From Ruminococcus sp. (GTDB lineage Bacteria > Bacillota > Clostridia > Lachnospirales > Lachnospiraceae): a stretch of DNA of 50,444 nt. The translations under genes were made by a program, and so were the position numbers. The stretch covers positions 1 to 50,444 of the forward strand of contig JACERV010000037.1 of assembly GCA_013911065.1 (NCBI GenBank). Direction: 5' to 3'. Position 1 is the first letter of the stretch. Each line of letters starts with the position of its first letter. Of the stretch, positions 33,146 to 42,504 are shown one piece after another. The notes beneath the pieces were generated by a model that searched no databases, was not told where the DNA came from, and saw only the letters and a list, made by a program, of their open reading frames with translations.

Positions 33146-33278
33146 GACAACTTACTCCTTTAGATATCAGCCAGGCAGGTATCTGACATTATTCCGGAGG
33201 ATTATAGCACAATATGTAGAAATTTTCAATTACAATGATAATTAACTGTTTTTGAATCTAAGCGTGAATCTAATAAGC

Positions 33279-34430
33279 TCAAACAGTAAACCACTCTGAA
33301 TCATTTCTGGCACTTTCTACAACAGCAAAGATAAATTTTACTCCTTCCACACCATCATCAATTTTGGGGAAATCCAAATCTTCTGCTGTTAGTTTTTCTC
33401 CGTTAATAGTTTTTAAAATTGCACCAAGATACGTTTTGTAGACATTGGCAAAAGCTTCATAATAACCTTCAGGGTGCCCGCTGGGTATACGGTTCAGCTG
33501 GGCTGCCCTTCCTGTAATATATCCTGTACCTCTTTCATAAATAGCTGAGGGCTGTCCTTTCAATGTGACCTTTAGCTGATTTGGCTGTTCCTGCCGCCAT
33601 TCAATAGAACCCTTTGTGCCGAAAACCCTTACAGCTAAACCGTTTGCATAGCCCACTGCAACCTGCGAACAGGAATAAACGCCGCCGGCACCATTATCAA
33701 ACTCAACCAGCATATTTGCGTTTAAATCCAAAGGCTGATTGAAATAATCCAGTTTGGCAGCGACACGTTTGATTTTCAGACCAGTCATATACGCTACGGT
33801 GTTTTCAATATGAGTTCCGATGTCCCCAACGCAATTGGATATGCCCACAACGTTAGGATCCATCCGCCAGCCAGATAGCTTGGCAGTTTGAGAAGCATCG
33901 CTGTCAATTGAATCAATAAGCCATTCCTGCAAATATTCCGCATTTACGTTAATGACCTTGCCAATTTTCCCCTCCTCGATAAGCTGTTTTGCCTGCTTTA
34001 CCATTCCATAACCGGAATAAGTATATGTTATGGCAAACAACAACTCTCTTTCAAGGGCAATTTTTTTCAATTCCTCTGCCTGGCTGATTTCAGAGCACAA
34101 TGGTTTTTCACAGACTACATTAATATCGTGCAGCAGAAATTCTTTCACTATTTCGTAATGAGATGAATTCGGTGTAACAACGCAAACAAAATCAATTTTA
34201 TCTTTTCTCCTGCTTTCCTTTTCTGCCATCTCTTTATAATCTGTGTAAACTCTGTCTGTTGGTAAACTATAATAATTTCCGGTTTCCAGATTGTTTGATT
34301 TGTTTGAACTGAAACACCCGGCAGTCAACTTTGCATTGACTTCGAAATTGATAGCATTTTTATGTACTTTGCCAATAAAAGAGCTTAAACTTCCCCCTAC
34401 CATACCATAACGGATTGTATTGCGTTTCAT
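33279..34430 (-). CDS. Gfo/Idh/MocA family oxidoreductase
   Basis: A 383-residue NAD(P)-dependent sugar or cyclitol dehydrogenase. The N-terminal Rossmann part starts RYGMVGGSLSSFIGKVH, the catalytic Lys is in VVCEKPLC near 108, and the C-terminal alpha/beta domain has GDIGTHIEN near 204 with the active-site Asp and His. Members oxidise myo-inositol, glucose or related sugars; the substrate is not clear. Monocistronic, ribosome site AAGGAGG. Confidence 0.9.
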   Translation of the reverse strand: MKRNTIRYGMVGGSLSSFIGKVHKNAINFEVNAKLTAGCFSSNKSNNLETGNYYSLPTDRVYTDYKEMAEKESRRKDKIDFVCVVTPNSSHYEIVKEFLLHDINVVCEKPLCSEISQAEELKKIALERELLFAITYTYSGYGMVKQAKQLIEEGKIGKVINVNAEYLQEWLIDSIDSDASQTAKLSGWRMDPNVVGISNCVGDIGTHIENTVAYMTGLKIKRVAAKLDYFNQPLDLNANMLVEFDNGAGGVYSCSQVAVGYANGLAVRVFGTKGSIEWRQEQPNQLKVTLKGQPSAIYERGTGYITGRAAQLNRIPSGHPEGYYEAFANVYKTYLGAILKTINGEKLTAEDLDFPKIDDGVEGVKFIFAVVESARNDSEWFTV

Positions 34431-34624
34431 AATATTCCTCCTTAGCCTTTAATCCCATCATCAAATTTAACATTCGTAAATTTTATTAAAATAATAAGTT
34501 TTAAACTGTTCATATTATATCATAATCCATATAAAAGCTACATGTTCTTTATTGAAATACATTCTTTTGCAAGTGTCACCACCATATGCACCATCTGTTA
34601 CGAGACTGTTTTCTTTCTCATATG

Positions 34625-34667
34625 GATTAAGGTGTCAAGCGGTCATTAACCGTTTGACACCTTAATC
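34625..34667. terminator. long hairpin after cysN
   Basis: A 19-bp stem GATTAAGGTGTCAAGCGGT/ACCGTTTGACACCTTAATC with one G-T pair and a CATTA loop, between cysN and the oxidoreductase gene. No clear T-run. Probably ends the cys transcript. The rest of 34431-34695 shows no gene. Confidence 0.6.
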
Positions 34668-34695
34668 ATTGTAGCTGATAAAAGAATAACTTGTT

Positions 34696-36315
34696 CTAAA
34701 TATTCTGCCGGGGATCTTCCTCCCAGACCATTACCTGATGATATTTCTCAAAATCCCGGGGCACACCGGTTTCCAGTTCAAGACCGTTTATTTCCAGTAA
34801 TGGATAAGTTGGTGTACGTTCACCGAACCCCTGAAACACGCCACTGCGTATATTGGCAAATTCATTCTCATATGGAAGGTCAAAGTCCAAAGGATAGCTG
34901 ACTCCGGCTCCGCCAAGAGGAAGTCTGTCACCCGGCGTGTAAACCGCTGGAGCAGGGCTGTGGCGTAAAACTGTGTGAATGTCAGGATGATAATAAAAGC
35001 AGTCAAAAAGCTTTATGGGAAGTTCCTTTTCTCCGTCACTCAGCAGAACACAGTCCTGTTTTTGTTCCCTTGCTGTCTCAATTACACCGCATGCTGCTGT
35101 AGCGTGGCTTACCCGGTCAATTAAAATCAGTTCTCCCAGCGTTTTATGCCGTTTAAACTCATCCAGCACTGCCGGTTCAGATAATACAATCTCACAGCGG
35201 ACAATTTCATTCTTTCCCACTGAATCAACGTGTAAAAATTCTCCGCTGTTTACTTCCACCTTATGGCGGATACCTGTAACAATGGCCGGAAGCAGCTTAG
35301 TTCCAAGCTTAATCCAGTAGTCCTTTCCAGGAATCAGTCTTTGCTCATCCATCCAAAGCAGGGATGCCACAAAGGACTTTTCTGTCTTTAAACCTGCATT
35401 CCGGGTAAGTACACATCCCCGGGAAACATCCACCTCTCGGTCAAGCTGGATTGTAACCGGCTGCCCTGTAATTGCAGAACTCACGGTCCTGGCGGCAGCG
35501 TGAATGGATTTAACCAGCGCGCTCTCGCCGCTGGGAAGAGCCGTAAGCATATCACCCACTGTCACACTGCCCGCTTCTATCTGCCCCTGGAATCCCCGAA
35601 AGCTGTGGTCAGGACGGCATACCCGCTGTACAGGCATATAGAATCCCGGTTCCGGTGCACTGCCAGAAATATCCACTGTCTCCAGATATTCCAGCAGGGT
35701 TTCTCCCTGATACCATTTCATTTTATCAGAATGTACAGTGACATTATCCCCCTCTGTGGCGGAAACCGGTATGATGACAACATGTTTCAACCCCAGTCCT
35801 TCACTAAGAGCAGCAATATCTTCAGAAATCCTATTGAACCGTTTCTGTTTATAATGAATCAAATCCATTTTATTCACGGCAAATACAAAATAATGAATCC
35901 CCATTAAAGCACAAATCCTGGCATGCCGGCGTGTCTGTGCCAGCACCCCCTGGGAAGCGTCCACCAAAATGACCGCCAGTTCTGCAAAGGATGCACCTAC
36001 TGCCATATTTCGAGTGTATTCTTCGTGCCCCGGCGTATCGGCTACAATAAAGCTGCGGGCATTGGTCGTAAAATAACGGTAAGCCACATCAATGGTGATT
36101 CCCTGCTCACGCTCTGCCATCAGGCCATCCAGCAGCAAGGAGTAGTCAATGGCACCGCCCCTGCTTCCTACCTGACTGTCTAAAATCAACGCCTGCTCCT
36201 GGTCGGCATACAGCAGTTTGGAATCATAAAGAATATGCCCTATCAGTGTGGACTTGCCGTCATCTACACTGCCGCATGTAATGAATTTTAAAAGTCCGTT
36301 TTCTGCGTTGCTCAT
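34696..36315 (-). CDS. cysN: sulfate adenylyltransferase subunit 1 (GTPase), C-terminally extended
   Basis: A 539-residue EF-Tu-like GTPase that drives ATP sulfurylase. G1 is GSVDDGKST (15-23), G3 is ADTPGHEEY, G4 is NKMD. Beta-barrel domains follow to about 430. The usual length is about 475; here about 110 extra residues (from about 430, including DCFYYHPDIHTVLRHSPAP and GVFQGFGERTPTYPL) form a tail of unknown kind. It has no P-loop, so it is not a CysC fusion. Its ATG shares one base with the cysD stop (TAATG). Confidence 0.93.
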   Translation of the reverse strand: MSNAENGLLKFITCGSVDDGKSTLIGHILYDSKLLYADQEQALILDSQVGSRGGAIDYSLLLDGLMAEREQGITIDVAYRYFTTNARSFIVADTPGHEEYTRNMAVGASFAELAVILVDASQGVLAQTRRHARICALMGIHYFVFAVNKMDLIHYKQKRFNRISEDIAALSEGLGLKHVVIIPVSATEGDNVTVHSDKMKWYQGETLLEYLETVDISGSAPEPGFYMPVQRVCRPDHSFRGFQGQIEAGSVTVGDMLTALPSGESALVKSIHAAARTVSSAITGQPVTIQLDREVDVSRGCVLTRNAGLKTEKSFVASLLWMDEQRLIPGKDYWIKLGTKLLPAIVTGIRHKVEVNSGEFLHVDSVGKNEIVRCEIVLSEPAVLDEFKRHKTLGELILIDRVSHATAACGVIETAREQKQDCVLLSDGEKELPIKLFDCFYYHPDIHTVLRHSPAPAVYTPGDRLPLGGAGVSYPLDFDLPYENEFANIRSGVFQGFGERTPTYPLLEINGLELETGVPRDFEKYHQVMVWEEDPRQNI

Positions 36316-37211
36316 TAGAAATATCCCTCCCGTTTCCGGCGTTCCATACTGCCCGCCCCTTCATTGTCAATAACCCGGCTGGTGCGCTCACTGGTAGCAG
36401 AGGCAAGTGTCTCTGCAATCACTGCGTCCAGTGTATCTGCCTCTGATTCCACCCCTCCGGTAAGGGGGTAACAGCCCAGTGTACGGAACCGCACCTTTTT
36501 AAGCTCCGGCTTCTCTCCCGGCAGAAGGCGCATTCTTTCATCATCCACCATAATAATGTTGCCGTCCCGGTAGACCACAGGACGTTCCTTTGCAAAATAC
36601 AGCGGTACAATATCAATATTCTCGCGTCTGATGTACTGCCAGATATCTCTTTCTGTCCAGTTGGAGATTGGGAACACTCTCATACTCTCACCTTTGCTGA
36701 TACTGGTATTGTAGAGTTTCCACATCTCCGGGCGCTGGTTTTTAGGATCCCATGCGTGATGCTCATTTCGGAAAGAGAAAATTCTTTCCTTGGCACGGGA
36801 CTTTTCCTCATCCCTGCGCCCCCCGCCAAAGGCCGCTGTGAACTGGTATTTTGTCAGTGCTTCTTTGAGAGCCTGTGTTTTCATAATATCGGTATATGCC
36901 GCTCCGTGGTCAAAGGGATTGATTCCCTGGGCGATGGCCTCCTCGTTTCGATAGACAAGCATGTTGATGTCCAGCTCTTCTGCTCTCCGGTCACGAAAGG
37001 CAATCATCTCCCTGAACTTCCAGCTTGTGTCAATATGAAGAAAAGGAAAGGGCGGTTTTTCAGGATAAAATGCTTTTATAGCCAAATGGAGCATGACTGA
37101 GGAATCTTTACCAATGGAATAAAGCATGACCGGGCGCTCACATTCAGCAGCTACCTCCCGGAAAATATAAATGGCTTCCGCCTCCAGTTTATCTAAGTGT
37201 GTAAGCGACAT
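36315..37211 (-). CDS. cysD: sulfate adenylyltransferase subunit 2
   Basis: A 298-residue catalytic ATP sulfurylase subunit that makes APS from sulfate and ATP. It has the PP-loop [13 protein letters not shown] at 32-44, [30 protein letters not shown] and [18 protein letters not shown]. Only CysD has this layout; CysH would show a C-terminal Cys pair. It lies between aprB and cysN in one transcript. Confidence 0.96.
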   Translation of the reverse strand: MSLTHLDKLEAEAIYIFREVAAECERPVMLYSIGKDSSVMLHLAIKAFYPEKPPFPFLHIDTSWKFREMIAFRDRRAEELDINMLVYRNEEAIAQGINPFDHGAAYTDIMKTQALKEALTKYQFTAAFGGGRRDEEKSRAKERIFSFRNEHHAWDPKNQRPEMWKLYNTSISKGESMRVFPISNWTERDIWQYIRRENIDIVPLYFAKERPVVYRDGNIIMVDDERMRLLPGEKPELKKVRFRTLGCYPLTGGVESEADTLDAVIAETLASATSERTSRVIDNEGAGSMERRKREGYF

Positions 37212-37229
37212 CTTATATTCACTCCTTTT

Positions 37230-37541
37230 TTAATATTTATTGGAATCGCGGCTGTCCACCGTGAGAGTCCGAATACTGCCGTCGGGTTTTCTGACGGTCC
37301 AGTGCAGCAGGGTGCCTTCCCGTAAAACGTGGAGTCTCCCGCCCAGCCCGCCCATATCTTCACCGAGATACATGTGAATTGCCTGAACGGGACATTCCTT
37401 TACACAGGATACACAGGCCCAGCACCGCTCGGGGTGTGGGATTTCTGCTATTCCCCCATTTAAGCAAATCAGGCTTCCCGGACATACTTTACAGCATCGT
37501 CCGCAGCCGATACATTGTTTTGTTTTTATTTCAATGCTCAT
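37230..37541 (-). CDS. aprB: AprB-like ferredoxin subunit of APS reductase
   Basis: A 103-residue protein with two 4Fe-4S motifs: CIGCGRCCKVCP (C10, C13, C16/17, C20) and CWACVSCVKECP (C40, C43, C46, C50). A short beta tail follows (HVLREGTLLHWTVRKPDGSIRTL). AprB of sulfate reducers is about 150-165 residues, so the long C-terminal tail that wraps AprA is mostly missing. ATG 37541 overlaps the aprA stop by 11 bp and has AGGAGGG. It passes electrons to the AprA flavin. Confidence 0.9.
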   Translation of the reverse strand: MSIEIKTKQCIGCGRCCKVCPGSLICLNGGIAEIPHPERCWACVSCVKECPVQAIHMYLGEDMGGLGGRLHVLREGTLLHWTVRKPDGSIRTLTVDSRDSNKY

Positions 37542-39219
37542 AAGTTTCGCCCTCCTGTACAAGCGGCCGAAACAGAATGCTCAGCCTGCCGCCTTCTAAC
37601 CGGGAGTTTACATACCTGTTCCACTTGGGACTGCTGTCCGGATAATCCACATTTTCTGCAAAGCTGTGCCAGCGTGTCTCCTCTCGGGCAGCCAGATGGG
37701 CGATTACTGACTTACAGAGGGTCAGCCGCTCCTGTAGTTCCAGTATATAAACCAACTCCTGCATCCCTCCGGCGCTTAGGGTTTGCGCCTGCTGTTCCAA
37801 TTCCCGGATTTTTTCAGCAGCTATGTTCAATGACTTCTCCGAGAAACGGTAATGAGAACCAATCCCACCTGCATATTCATCCATAACAGCCTGCATTGCC
37901 TCCTCCACTTCATCGGTGGTAAAAGATGCCTGAGGACAGTTCAGAAAGCCCTCCAGCCAACGCTTCTGTTCTTCATACCGGGCTCTGTCAAAGGTACCGG
38001 CTGTGCTGTTCATATATTTAGCCGCAGACCTGGCCGCTATTTCCCCCTCCGCAAAGGCGCCGGTGACATATTTCTGGGGACATCCCCCTGCTACATCTCC
38101 CGCAGCGAACAGTCCCTTTACTGTAGTTTCCCTGTTGGTATCCACCCAATAACCGCTGGCAGTGTGGCCTCCTACAATATAGGGTTCAGTCCCTTCAATC
38201 TCTACATTCTGAATCCCTGGGGTCTTACCGCTTTCCAACCAGCGAAGTGTCTGACTGGGTGCCATATTGAGATATGCTTTCTGCAGATCTTCATCCTGTT
38301 CCGGTGTGATACCTATTGTGCGCAGATAACAGGGACCCCGGCCCTCCTGATTCTCCATCACAGTGCCGTGCACCCGCTGAGATGTGGTAAGGCCATATTT
38401 CTGCTCATATACCTCGCCTGATGCATTAATCTGCTTTGCCCCCACACCCTGGGCCAGGGTACCAGTCGGGGCTATTGTATCCTTGCATCGCAGGGCGATA
38501 AAACGCATCTCAAAGGTAGTCATCTCCGCCCCCGCCCGTATTCCCATGGCGTATCCTGCTCCGGTGTTAAATGGCGGATACCACATTTTATGGCGGGAAA
38601 ATCCAGGATGATTCGGTTTGTATAATCCTGCCGCACCCCCGGTGGCGCAAAGAACGGCTTTGGCAGATATGACATACAGAACAGGGGCATCCACACCGAT
38701 GGCATATGCTCCTTTAATACGGTTATCCTCCACAATGTACTCAAATACATTGATCCGTTCCAGCACAGTAATCTGTGGCTTTTCCTTCACAGCCTCCGCC
38801 AGAATCGGCTTAATATTCTCCCCGTTAATTTTAATGTTGCGGCTGCCACGTGTAACATACCTTCCCTGCTCATCCTTCAAAATAGTCAGTCCCAGCGATT
38901 CCATTTTTTCCACTGTACGGTTAAGCCCCTCCGCCATTGTCAGCAATAAATCTCCTCTGACAATCCCATCTGCATCAGTACGGGCATAATCCACATAGTC
39001 CTGAGGTGTTTTTCCAGGTACAATATAAGCGTTGATTGCATTGACACCAGCTGCCAGACAGCCGCTGCGCTGTATATTCGCCTTTTCAGCAATCAGTACA
39101 CGTCCATCTGCCTGTTCACAAAAGATTAGTGCGGCATAACAGCCTGCTGTACCGCCTCCAATAATAAGGAAGTCCGTTTCTATAAACTCTGTTCGAAGAG
39201 TTTTTATTTGCGGCTCCAT
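37531..39219 (-). CDS. aprA: AprA-like adenylylsulfate reductase flavoprotein
   Basis: A 562-residue flavoprotein that reduces APS to sulfite and AMP. It has the FAD dinucleotide site FLIIGGGTAGCYAALI (residues 17-32), NIQRSGCLAAGVNAINAYI as in AprA, TFEMRFIALRCKDTIAPTG, GGHTASGYWVDTNRETTVKGLFAAGDVAGG, and a C-terminal helical domain. It is AprA-type rather than fumarate reductase because of the RSGxxAxGVNAxN stretch and the ferredoxin partner. Here, beside CysDN and a sulfate importer and without dsr genes, it is likely assimilatory. First gene of the operon. Confidence 0.92.
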   Translation of the reverse strand: MEPQIKTLRTEFIETDFLIIGGGTAGCYAALIFCEQADGRVLIAEKANIQRSGCLAAGVNAINAYIVPGKTPQDYVDYARTDADGIVRGDLLLTMAEGLNRTVEKMESLGLTILKDEQGRYVTRGSRNIKINGENIKPILAEAVKEKPQITVLERINVFEYIVEDNRIKGAYAIGVDAPVLYVISAKAVLCATGGAAGLYKPNHPGFSRHKMWYPPFNTGAGYAMGIRAGAEMTTFEMRFIALRCKDTIAPTGTLAQGVGAKQINASGEVYEQKYGLTTSQRVHGTVMENQEGRGPCYLRTIGITPEQDEDLQKAYLNMAPSQTLRWLESGKTPGIQNVEIEGTEPYIVGGHTASGYWVDTNRETTVKGLFAAGDVAGGCPQKYVTGAFAEGEIAARSAAKYMNSTAGTFDRARYEEQKRWLEGFLNCPQASFTTDEVEEAMQAVMDEYAGGIGSHYRFSEKSLNIAAEKIRELEQQAQTLSAGGMQELVYILELQERLTLCKSVIAHLAAREETRWHSFAENVDYPDSSPKWNRYVNSRLEGGRLSILFRPLVQEGETYEH

Positions 39220-39261
39220 TTAATCACCTACTTTTCATATATATTTAATTCGATATGGCTT

Positions 39262-39290
39262 ATTATACACAGCAGGAAAATGAAAAACCA
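39262..39290 (-). promoter_or_regulatory. promoter of aprA-aprB-cysD-cysN
   Basis: TATAAT (39262-39267), 17-bp spacer, weak -35 TGGTTT (39285-39290). A GCAATCGTT box lies directly upstream, centred 38.5 bp from the -10 edge, consistent with an activated promoter. Confidence 0.6.
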
Positions 39291-39297
39291 CCAGTGA

Positions 39298-39316
39298 TTA
39301 CGCAATCGTTACACAA
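39298..39316. promoter_or_regulatory. operator box 1 of sulfate regulon
   Basis: TTACGCAATCGTTACACAA. The core is a near-dyad ACG-CAAT-CGT. It is shared with 39344-39363 and, in its core, with 44648-44661. Confidence 0.7.
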
Positions 39317-39343
39317 GAGAGCTCCCTAAAATCAAGGATTTAG

Positions 39344-39363
39344 TTAACGCAATCGTTACACAA
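39344..39363. promoter_or_regulatory. operator box 2 of sulfate regulon
   Basis: TTAACGCAATCGTTACACAA, same orientation as box 1, offset 47 bp. It contains the perfect inverted repeat TAACG/CGTTA with a 4-bp centre, of the size expected for a LacI-family dimer; the lacI gene lies 180 bp away. Confidence 0.7.
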
Positions 39364-39487
39364 TTTTCTTCTTGTTTTTTTAACTGAAATCATTTATGAT
39401 TATTTAACATACTATTCCTATATATTTAATATGTATATATAAAGTATCTGGTTTGTCCGATCCTTAAGACTGCCCGGTTGCTTTTGC

Positions 39488-39515
39488 GTATCTGTTCATG
39501 GCTCTGAACAGATAC
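39488..39515 (+). terminator. leader hairpin before lacI
   Basis: A perfect 10-bp stem GTATCTGTTC/GAACAGATAC with an 8-nt loop, followed by CTTTTCT, inside the leader 30 bp before the lacI start. It could be an attenuator. Confidence 0.5.
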
Positions 39516-39544
39516 CTTTTCTATAAATGAAGGGGGATTTTGTC

Positions 39545-40582
39545 ATGACATTGAAAGAAATTGCGGCGCGGGCCGGAGTGTCTGTTTCCACTGTCTCACG
39601 AATTATCAACTCTCCGGACGACAGTTTTGCCCGCAGAGAAGTACGGGACAGGGTGTGGGCAATTATCAAAGAAACGGGCTACACACCAAACATAAGTGCC
39701 CGGGAACTTAAGCAGGGAAAATCAAAGTCAGGCTGTAGACCGGCAGGCGCACTGGCCTGCATTTTAGGACGGACCAGAACCTTGGATGATAATCCTTTTT
39801 TTGCGCAGCTTTCACGGGTTATTGAGCAGCAGGCAATGGAGCGGAAGTATCCTGTGCGGCTTTCCTACTCAATTTTTGATGTTAAAACTGCTCCTGCTTT
39901 GGAAAAGATTGAGGCGGCCCATGTAGACGGAGCTATTGTTCTGGGCCGCTTTAGTGAAGGTTCTATTGATTTTCTGGAACGGCATTACAAAAACATTGTC
40001 TATGTGGGGCGCAACAAAATCAGTATGCCATGGGATCAGGTGATTTGTGACGGATATGAGGCAACTCAGATTGCACTGGAACATCTCATCGCTTACGGGC
40101 ACCAGCGGATAGGCTATATCGGGGAAACGGCAAACGAGGTGCGGTATCAGGCATACCGGGACATGATCCTCAAACATAGGCTGGACGGCAACAGGCGTCT
40201 GGTATGCGAAACCCCTCACAGCAGCGAAGGCGGCTATCGGGGGGCGGATTTACTTTTAAAAGCAGATGTCCCTCTGCCCACTGCTGTATTTTGTGCTGCA
40301 GATGTATCGGCCATTGCCGCCCTGCGCCGTTTTACAGAGGCCAAAATCAGGGTTCCTGACCAGCTTTCCATTATCAGTATGGATAACATTGAGATGTCGG
40401 GTTATGTTTCCCCTATGCTTACTACAGTAGGCATGCCTGTTATGGAAATGGGAAACATTGCAGTGCAGACCTTAATTGGGCGGATTCAAAAGCAGCATAA
40501 ACTTCCTCTGAAGGTTTATCTGCCAAACAGGCTGATTTTGCGGGAAAGCGTAGCAAATCTAAATGCAGGAATGTACATATAA
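39545..40582 (+). CDS. LacI family regulator, candidate sulfate-regulon regulator
   Basis: A 345-residue LacI/GalR protein. The helix-turn-helix is LKEIAARAGVSVSTVSRIIN at the start, the hinge follows to about 60 (GYTPNISARELKQG), and the effector domain contains DGAIVLGRFSEGSIDFLE, HLIAYGHQRIGYIGE and TAVFCAADVSAIAALRRF. ATG 39545 has AAGGGGG; ATG 39527 lacks a site. It lies between, and reads away from, the aprA operon, with two dyad boxes in the gap. Most LacI proteins bind sugars; the placement here suggests control of sulfate assimilation, which is an inference. Confidence 0.88.
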   Translation: MTLKEIAARAGVSVSTVSRIINSPDDSFARREVRDRVWAIIKETGYTPNISARELKQGKSKSGCRPAGALACILGRTRTLDDNPFFAQLSRVIEQQAMERKYPVRLSYSIFDVKTAPALEKIEAAHVDGAIVLGRFSEGSIDFLERHYKNIVYVGRNKISMPWDQVICDGYEATQIALEHLIAYGHQRIGYIGETANEVRYQAYRDMILKHRLDGNRRLVCETPHSSEGGYRGADLLLKADVPLPTAVFCAADVSAIAALRRFTEAKIRVPDQLSIISMDNIEMSGYVSPMLTTVGMPVMEMGNIAVQTLIGRIQKQHKLPLKVYLPNRLILRESVANLNAGMYI

Positions 40583-40624
40583 AATACAAAGGATAACAAG
40601 TTGAGTCCGGCTGAACTGTTACCT

Positions 40625-41683
40625 TTAAATTGCAAAAGCATCACTCGATTGGAATGCTGCATTCTCCACCAGCCGTACCTGATGGTTATTATAGAGATAT
40701 AAGCGGTAAATTAATACGCTGACCTCCTCACCAACGGCAAGCGGTGCATCCTCCAGAGACCGGTACGTAATGAGCTTTACACCATCCACGTTCAGCCGCA
40801 GTTCCAGCATATTTCCACGGAAAAGAATATCTTCCACTGTCCCTCTCTTTGATGCGTGGGGATAAAGTTCCTGTTCTTTCTTTGTGACACGCACAAATTC
40901 GGGCCGGATTACGGCTCTGTCATACGACCTGTCTTCTTCAAAACCATGAAGTCTGCCGTAATTTTCCACTACAATGGATTCACCGATAAATTTAGCTGCA
41001 AAAGGGGTAGCCGGGTTTTTATAAATATCTGCGGGAGATCCTATTTGCTCGATATAGCCGCTGTTGGTGATGATAATTTCATCTGCTACTTCCACCGCTT
41101 CCTCCTGGTCATGGGTAACAAAAATACTGGTGATACCAACCTTATTGATGGTCTCCCGAAGCCAGGTACGTAATTCCTTGCGGACTTTTGCATCAATGGC
41201 AGCGAAGGGTTCATCCAGCAGCAGAAGCTGAGGGCTGGGTGCCAGTGCCCGGGCAAACGCCACGCGCTGCTTTTGTCCCCCGGAAAGCTGATGAGGATGG
41301 CGCTTTTCCAGCCCCTCTAATCCAATAAGCTTAATCAGCTCATTTACCCTCTGCCGGATATAGGCTTTGTCTTTTTTCTGCACTTCAAGCCCAAAAGCAA
41401 TATTATCAAACACTGTCATATAGCGGAAAAGAGCATAATTCTGAAATACAAAGCCAATTCCACGCTTACTGGCCGGAAGGTCATTCACACGCCGTCCGTC
41501 AATGAGGATATCGCCGCTGTCAGGTATTTCCAATCCTGCAATCATACGAAGAATGGTAGTCTTTCCGCTGCCGGAGGGACCCAGCAGGCCAATCAGCTTT
41601 CCCTTCTCAATAGAGAAACTGACATGGTCCGCGGCCTGATAGGTACCAAATCTTTTATTAATATCCTGAAGTTCTACATACAT
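40625..41683 (-). CDS. cysA: sulfate ABC transporter ATP-binding protein
   Basis: A 352-residue ATPase. Walker A GPSGSGKTT lies near 36, the signature is LSGGQKQRVAFARAL, Walker B is LLLLDEPFAAID, and the H-loop is FVTHDQEEA. A C-terminal TOBE-like regulatory domain follows (VIRPEFVRVTKKE...). It energises the CysT/CysW pore. Last gene of the transporter operon, 5 bp after cysW. Confidence 0.95.
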   Translation of the reverse strand: MYVELQDINKRFGTYQAADHVSFSIEKGKLIGLLGPSGSGKTTILRMIAGLEIPDSGDILIDGRRVNDLPASKRGIGFVFQNYALFRYMTVFDNIAFGLEVQKKDKAYIRQRVNELIKLIGLEGLEKRHPHQLSGGQKQRVAFARALAPSPQLLLLDEPFAAIDAKVRKELRTWLRETINKVGITSIFVTHDQEEAVEVADEIIITNSGYIEQIGSPADIYKNPATPFAAKFIGESIVVENYGRLHGFEEDRSYDRAVIRPEFVRVTKKEQELYPHASKRGTVEDILFRGNMLELRLNVDGVKLITYRSLEDAPLAVGEEVSVLIYRLYLYNNHQVRLVENAAFQSSDAFAI

Positions 41684-41688
41684 ACACT

Positions 41689-42498
41689 TTACCTCTCTTC
41701 TCTCTTAACACGATATTCCACAATGTTGCGCAGGATAAGGATAATAACCGCAATCAGCACCAAAATGGAAGAAACAGCAAACGCCGCAGTCAGCTTAAAT
41801 TCATTAAACAAGATTTCTACATGCAGCGGCAGAGTGTTGGTCTGGCCTCTCAGATGTCCGGACACCACCGACACTGCCCCAAATTCTCCCAGGGCACGTG
41901 CTGTACAAAGAATCACGCCATATAAAAGCCCCCATTTAATATGAGGAAGAGTAACTTTACGGAAAATCAACAATCCTTTCGCACCCATCAGTGCGGCAGC
42001 TTCCTCCTCGTCACTGCCCTGAGCCTCCATCAGCGGAATCAGTTCCCGCGAAACAAACGGAAATGTGACAAAAATGGTAGCCAGCACAATACCCGGCAGG
42101 GCAAATACAATCTTTATATTCCATGCCTCCAGCAAAGGATATGCCCAGCCAATCCGTCCAAACACAAGAATAAACACAAGTCCCGCGATAATAGGAGAAA
42201 TGGAAAACGGAATATCAATCAGGGCAGTCAGTACCTGTTTGCCCCGGAACTGGAATTTGGAAATTGCCCAGGCTGCAAAAACACCAAATGTTGTGTTAAC
42301 TATAACTGTAATAAAGGTAGCCAAAAGAGTCAGGTTCAGGGCTTTGATTGCATATTCTTCTGCAATTGCCTGAGAAAAAGTTTCCCATCCCTGCCGCAGT
42401 GCATAAACCAGTACCGTAGCAAGGGGCAGCACCAGCATAACCCCCAAAAACGCTGTACCCAGCACAATAAGCAGCCATTTTACAAGTTTCTGTCTCAT
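41689..42498 (-). CDS. cysW: sulfate ABC transporter permease subunit
   Basis: A 269-residue permease with six helices. The EAA loop that docks the ATPase reads EAQGSDEEEAAALMGAKGLLIFRKVTLP (about 165-192). Gene order sbp-cysT-cysW-cysA and the start LVKWLLIVLGTAFLGVMLVLPL point to CysW. Gap to cysT is 6 bp. Confidence 0.94.
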   Translation of the reverse strand: MRQKLVKWLLIVLGTAFLGVMLVLPLATVLVYALRQGWETFSQAIAEEYAIKALNLTLLATFITVIVNTTFGVFAAWAISKFQFRGKQVLTALIDIPFSISPIIAGLVFILVFGRIGWAYPLLEAWNIKIVFALPGIVLATIFVTFPFVSRELIPLMEAQGSDEEEAAALMGAKGLLIFRKVTLPHIKWGLLYGVILCTARALGEFGAVSVVSGHLRGQTNTLPLHVEILFNEFKLTAAFAVSSILVLIAVIILILRNIVEYRVKREER

Positions 42499-42504
42499 TC
42501 CTTC

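Noticed and set aside
34625-34667. The 43-bp palindrome as a recombination site for the serine recombinase at 87-710
   Set aside because: Both regions share short GGTGT and TTTGACAC pieces, but there is no res-site layout and the distance makes a link speculative.
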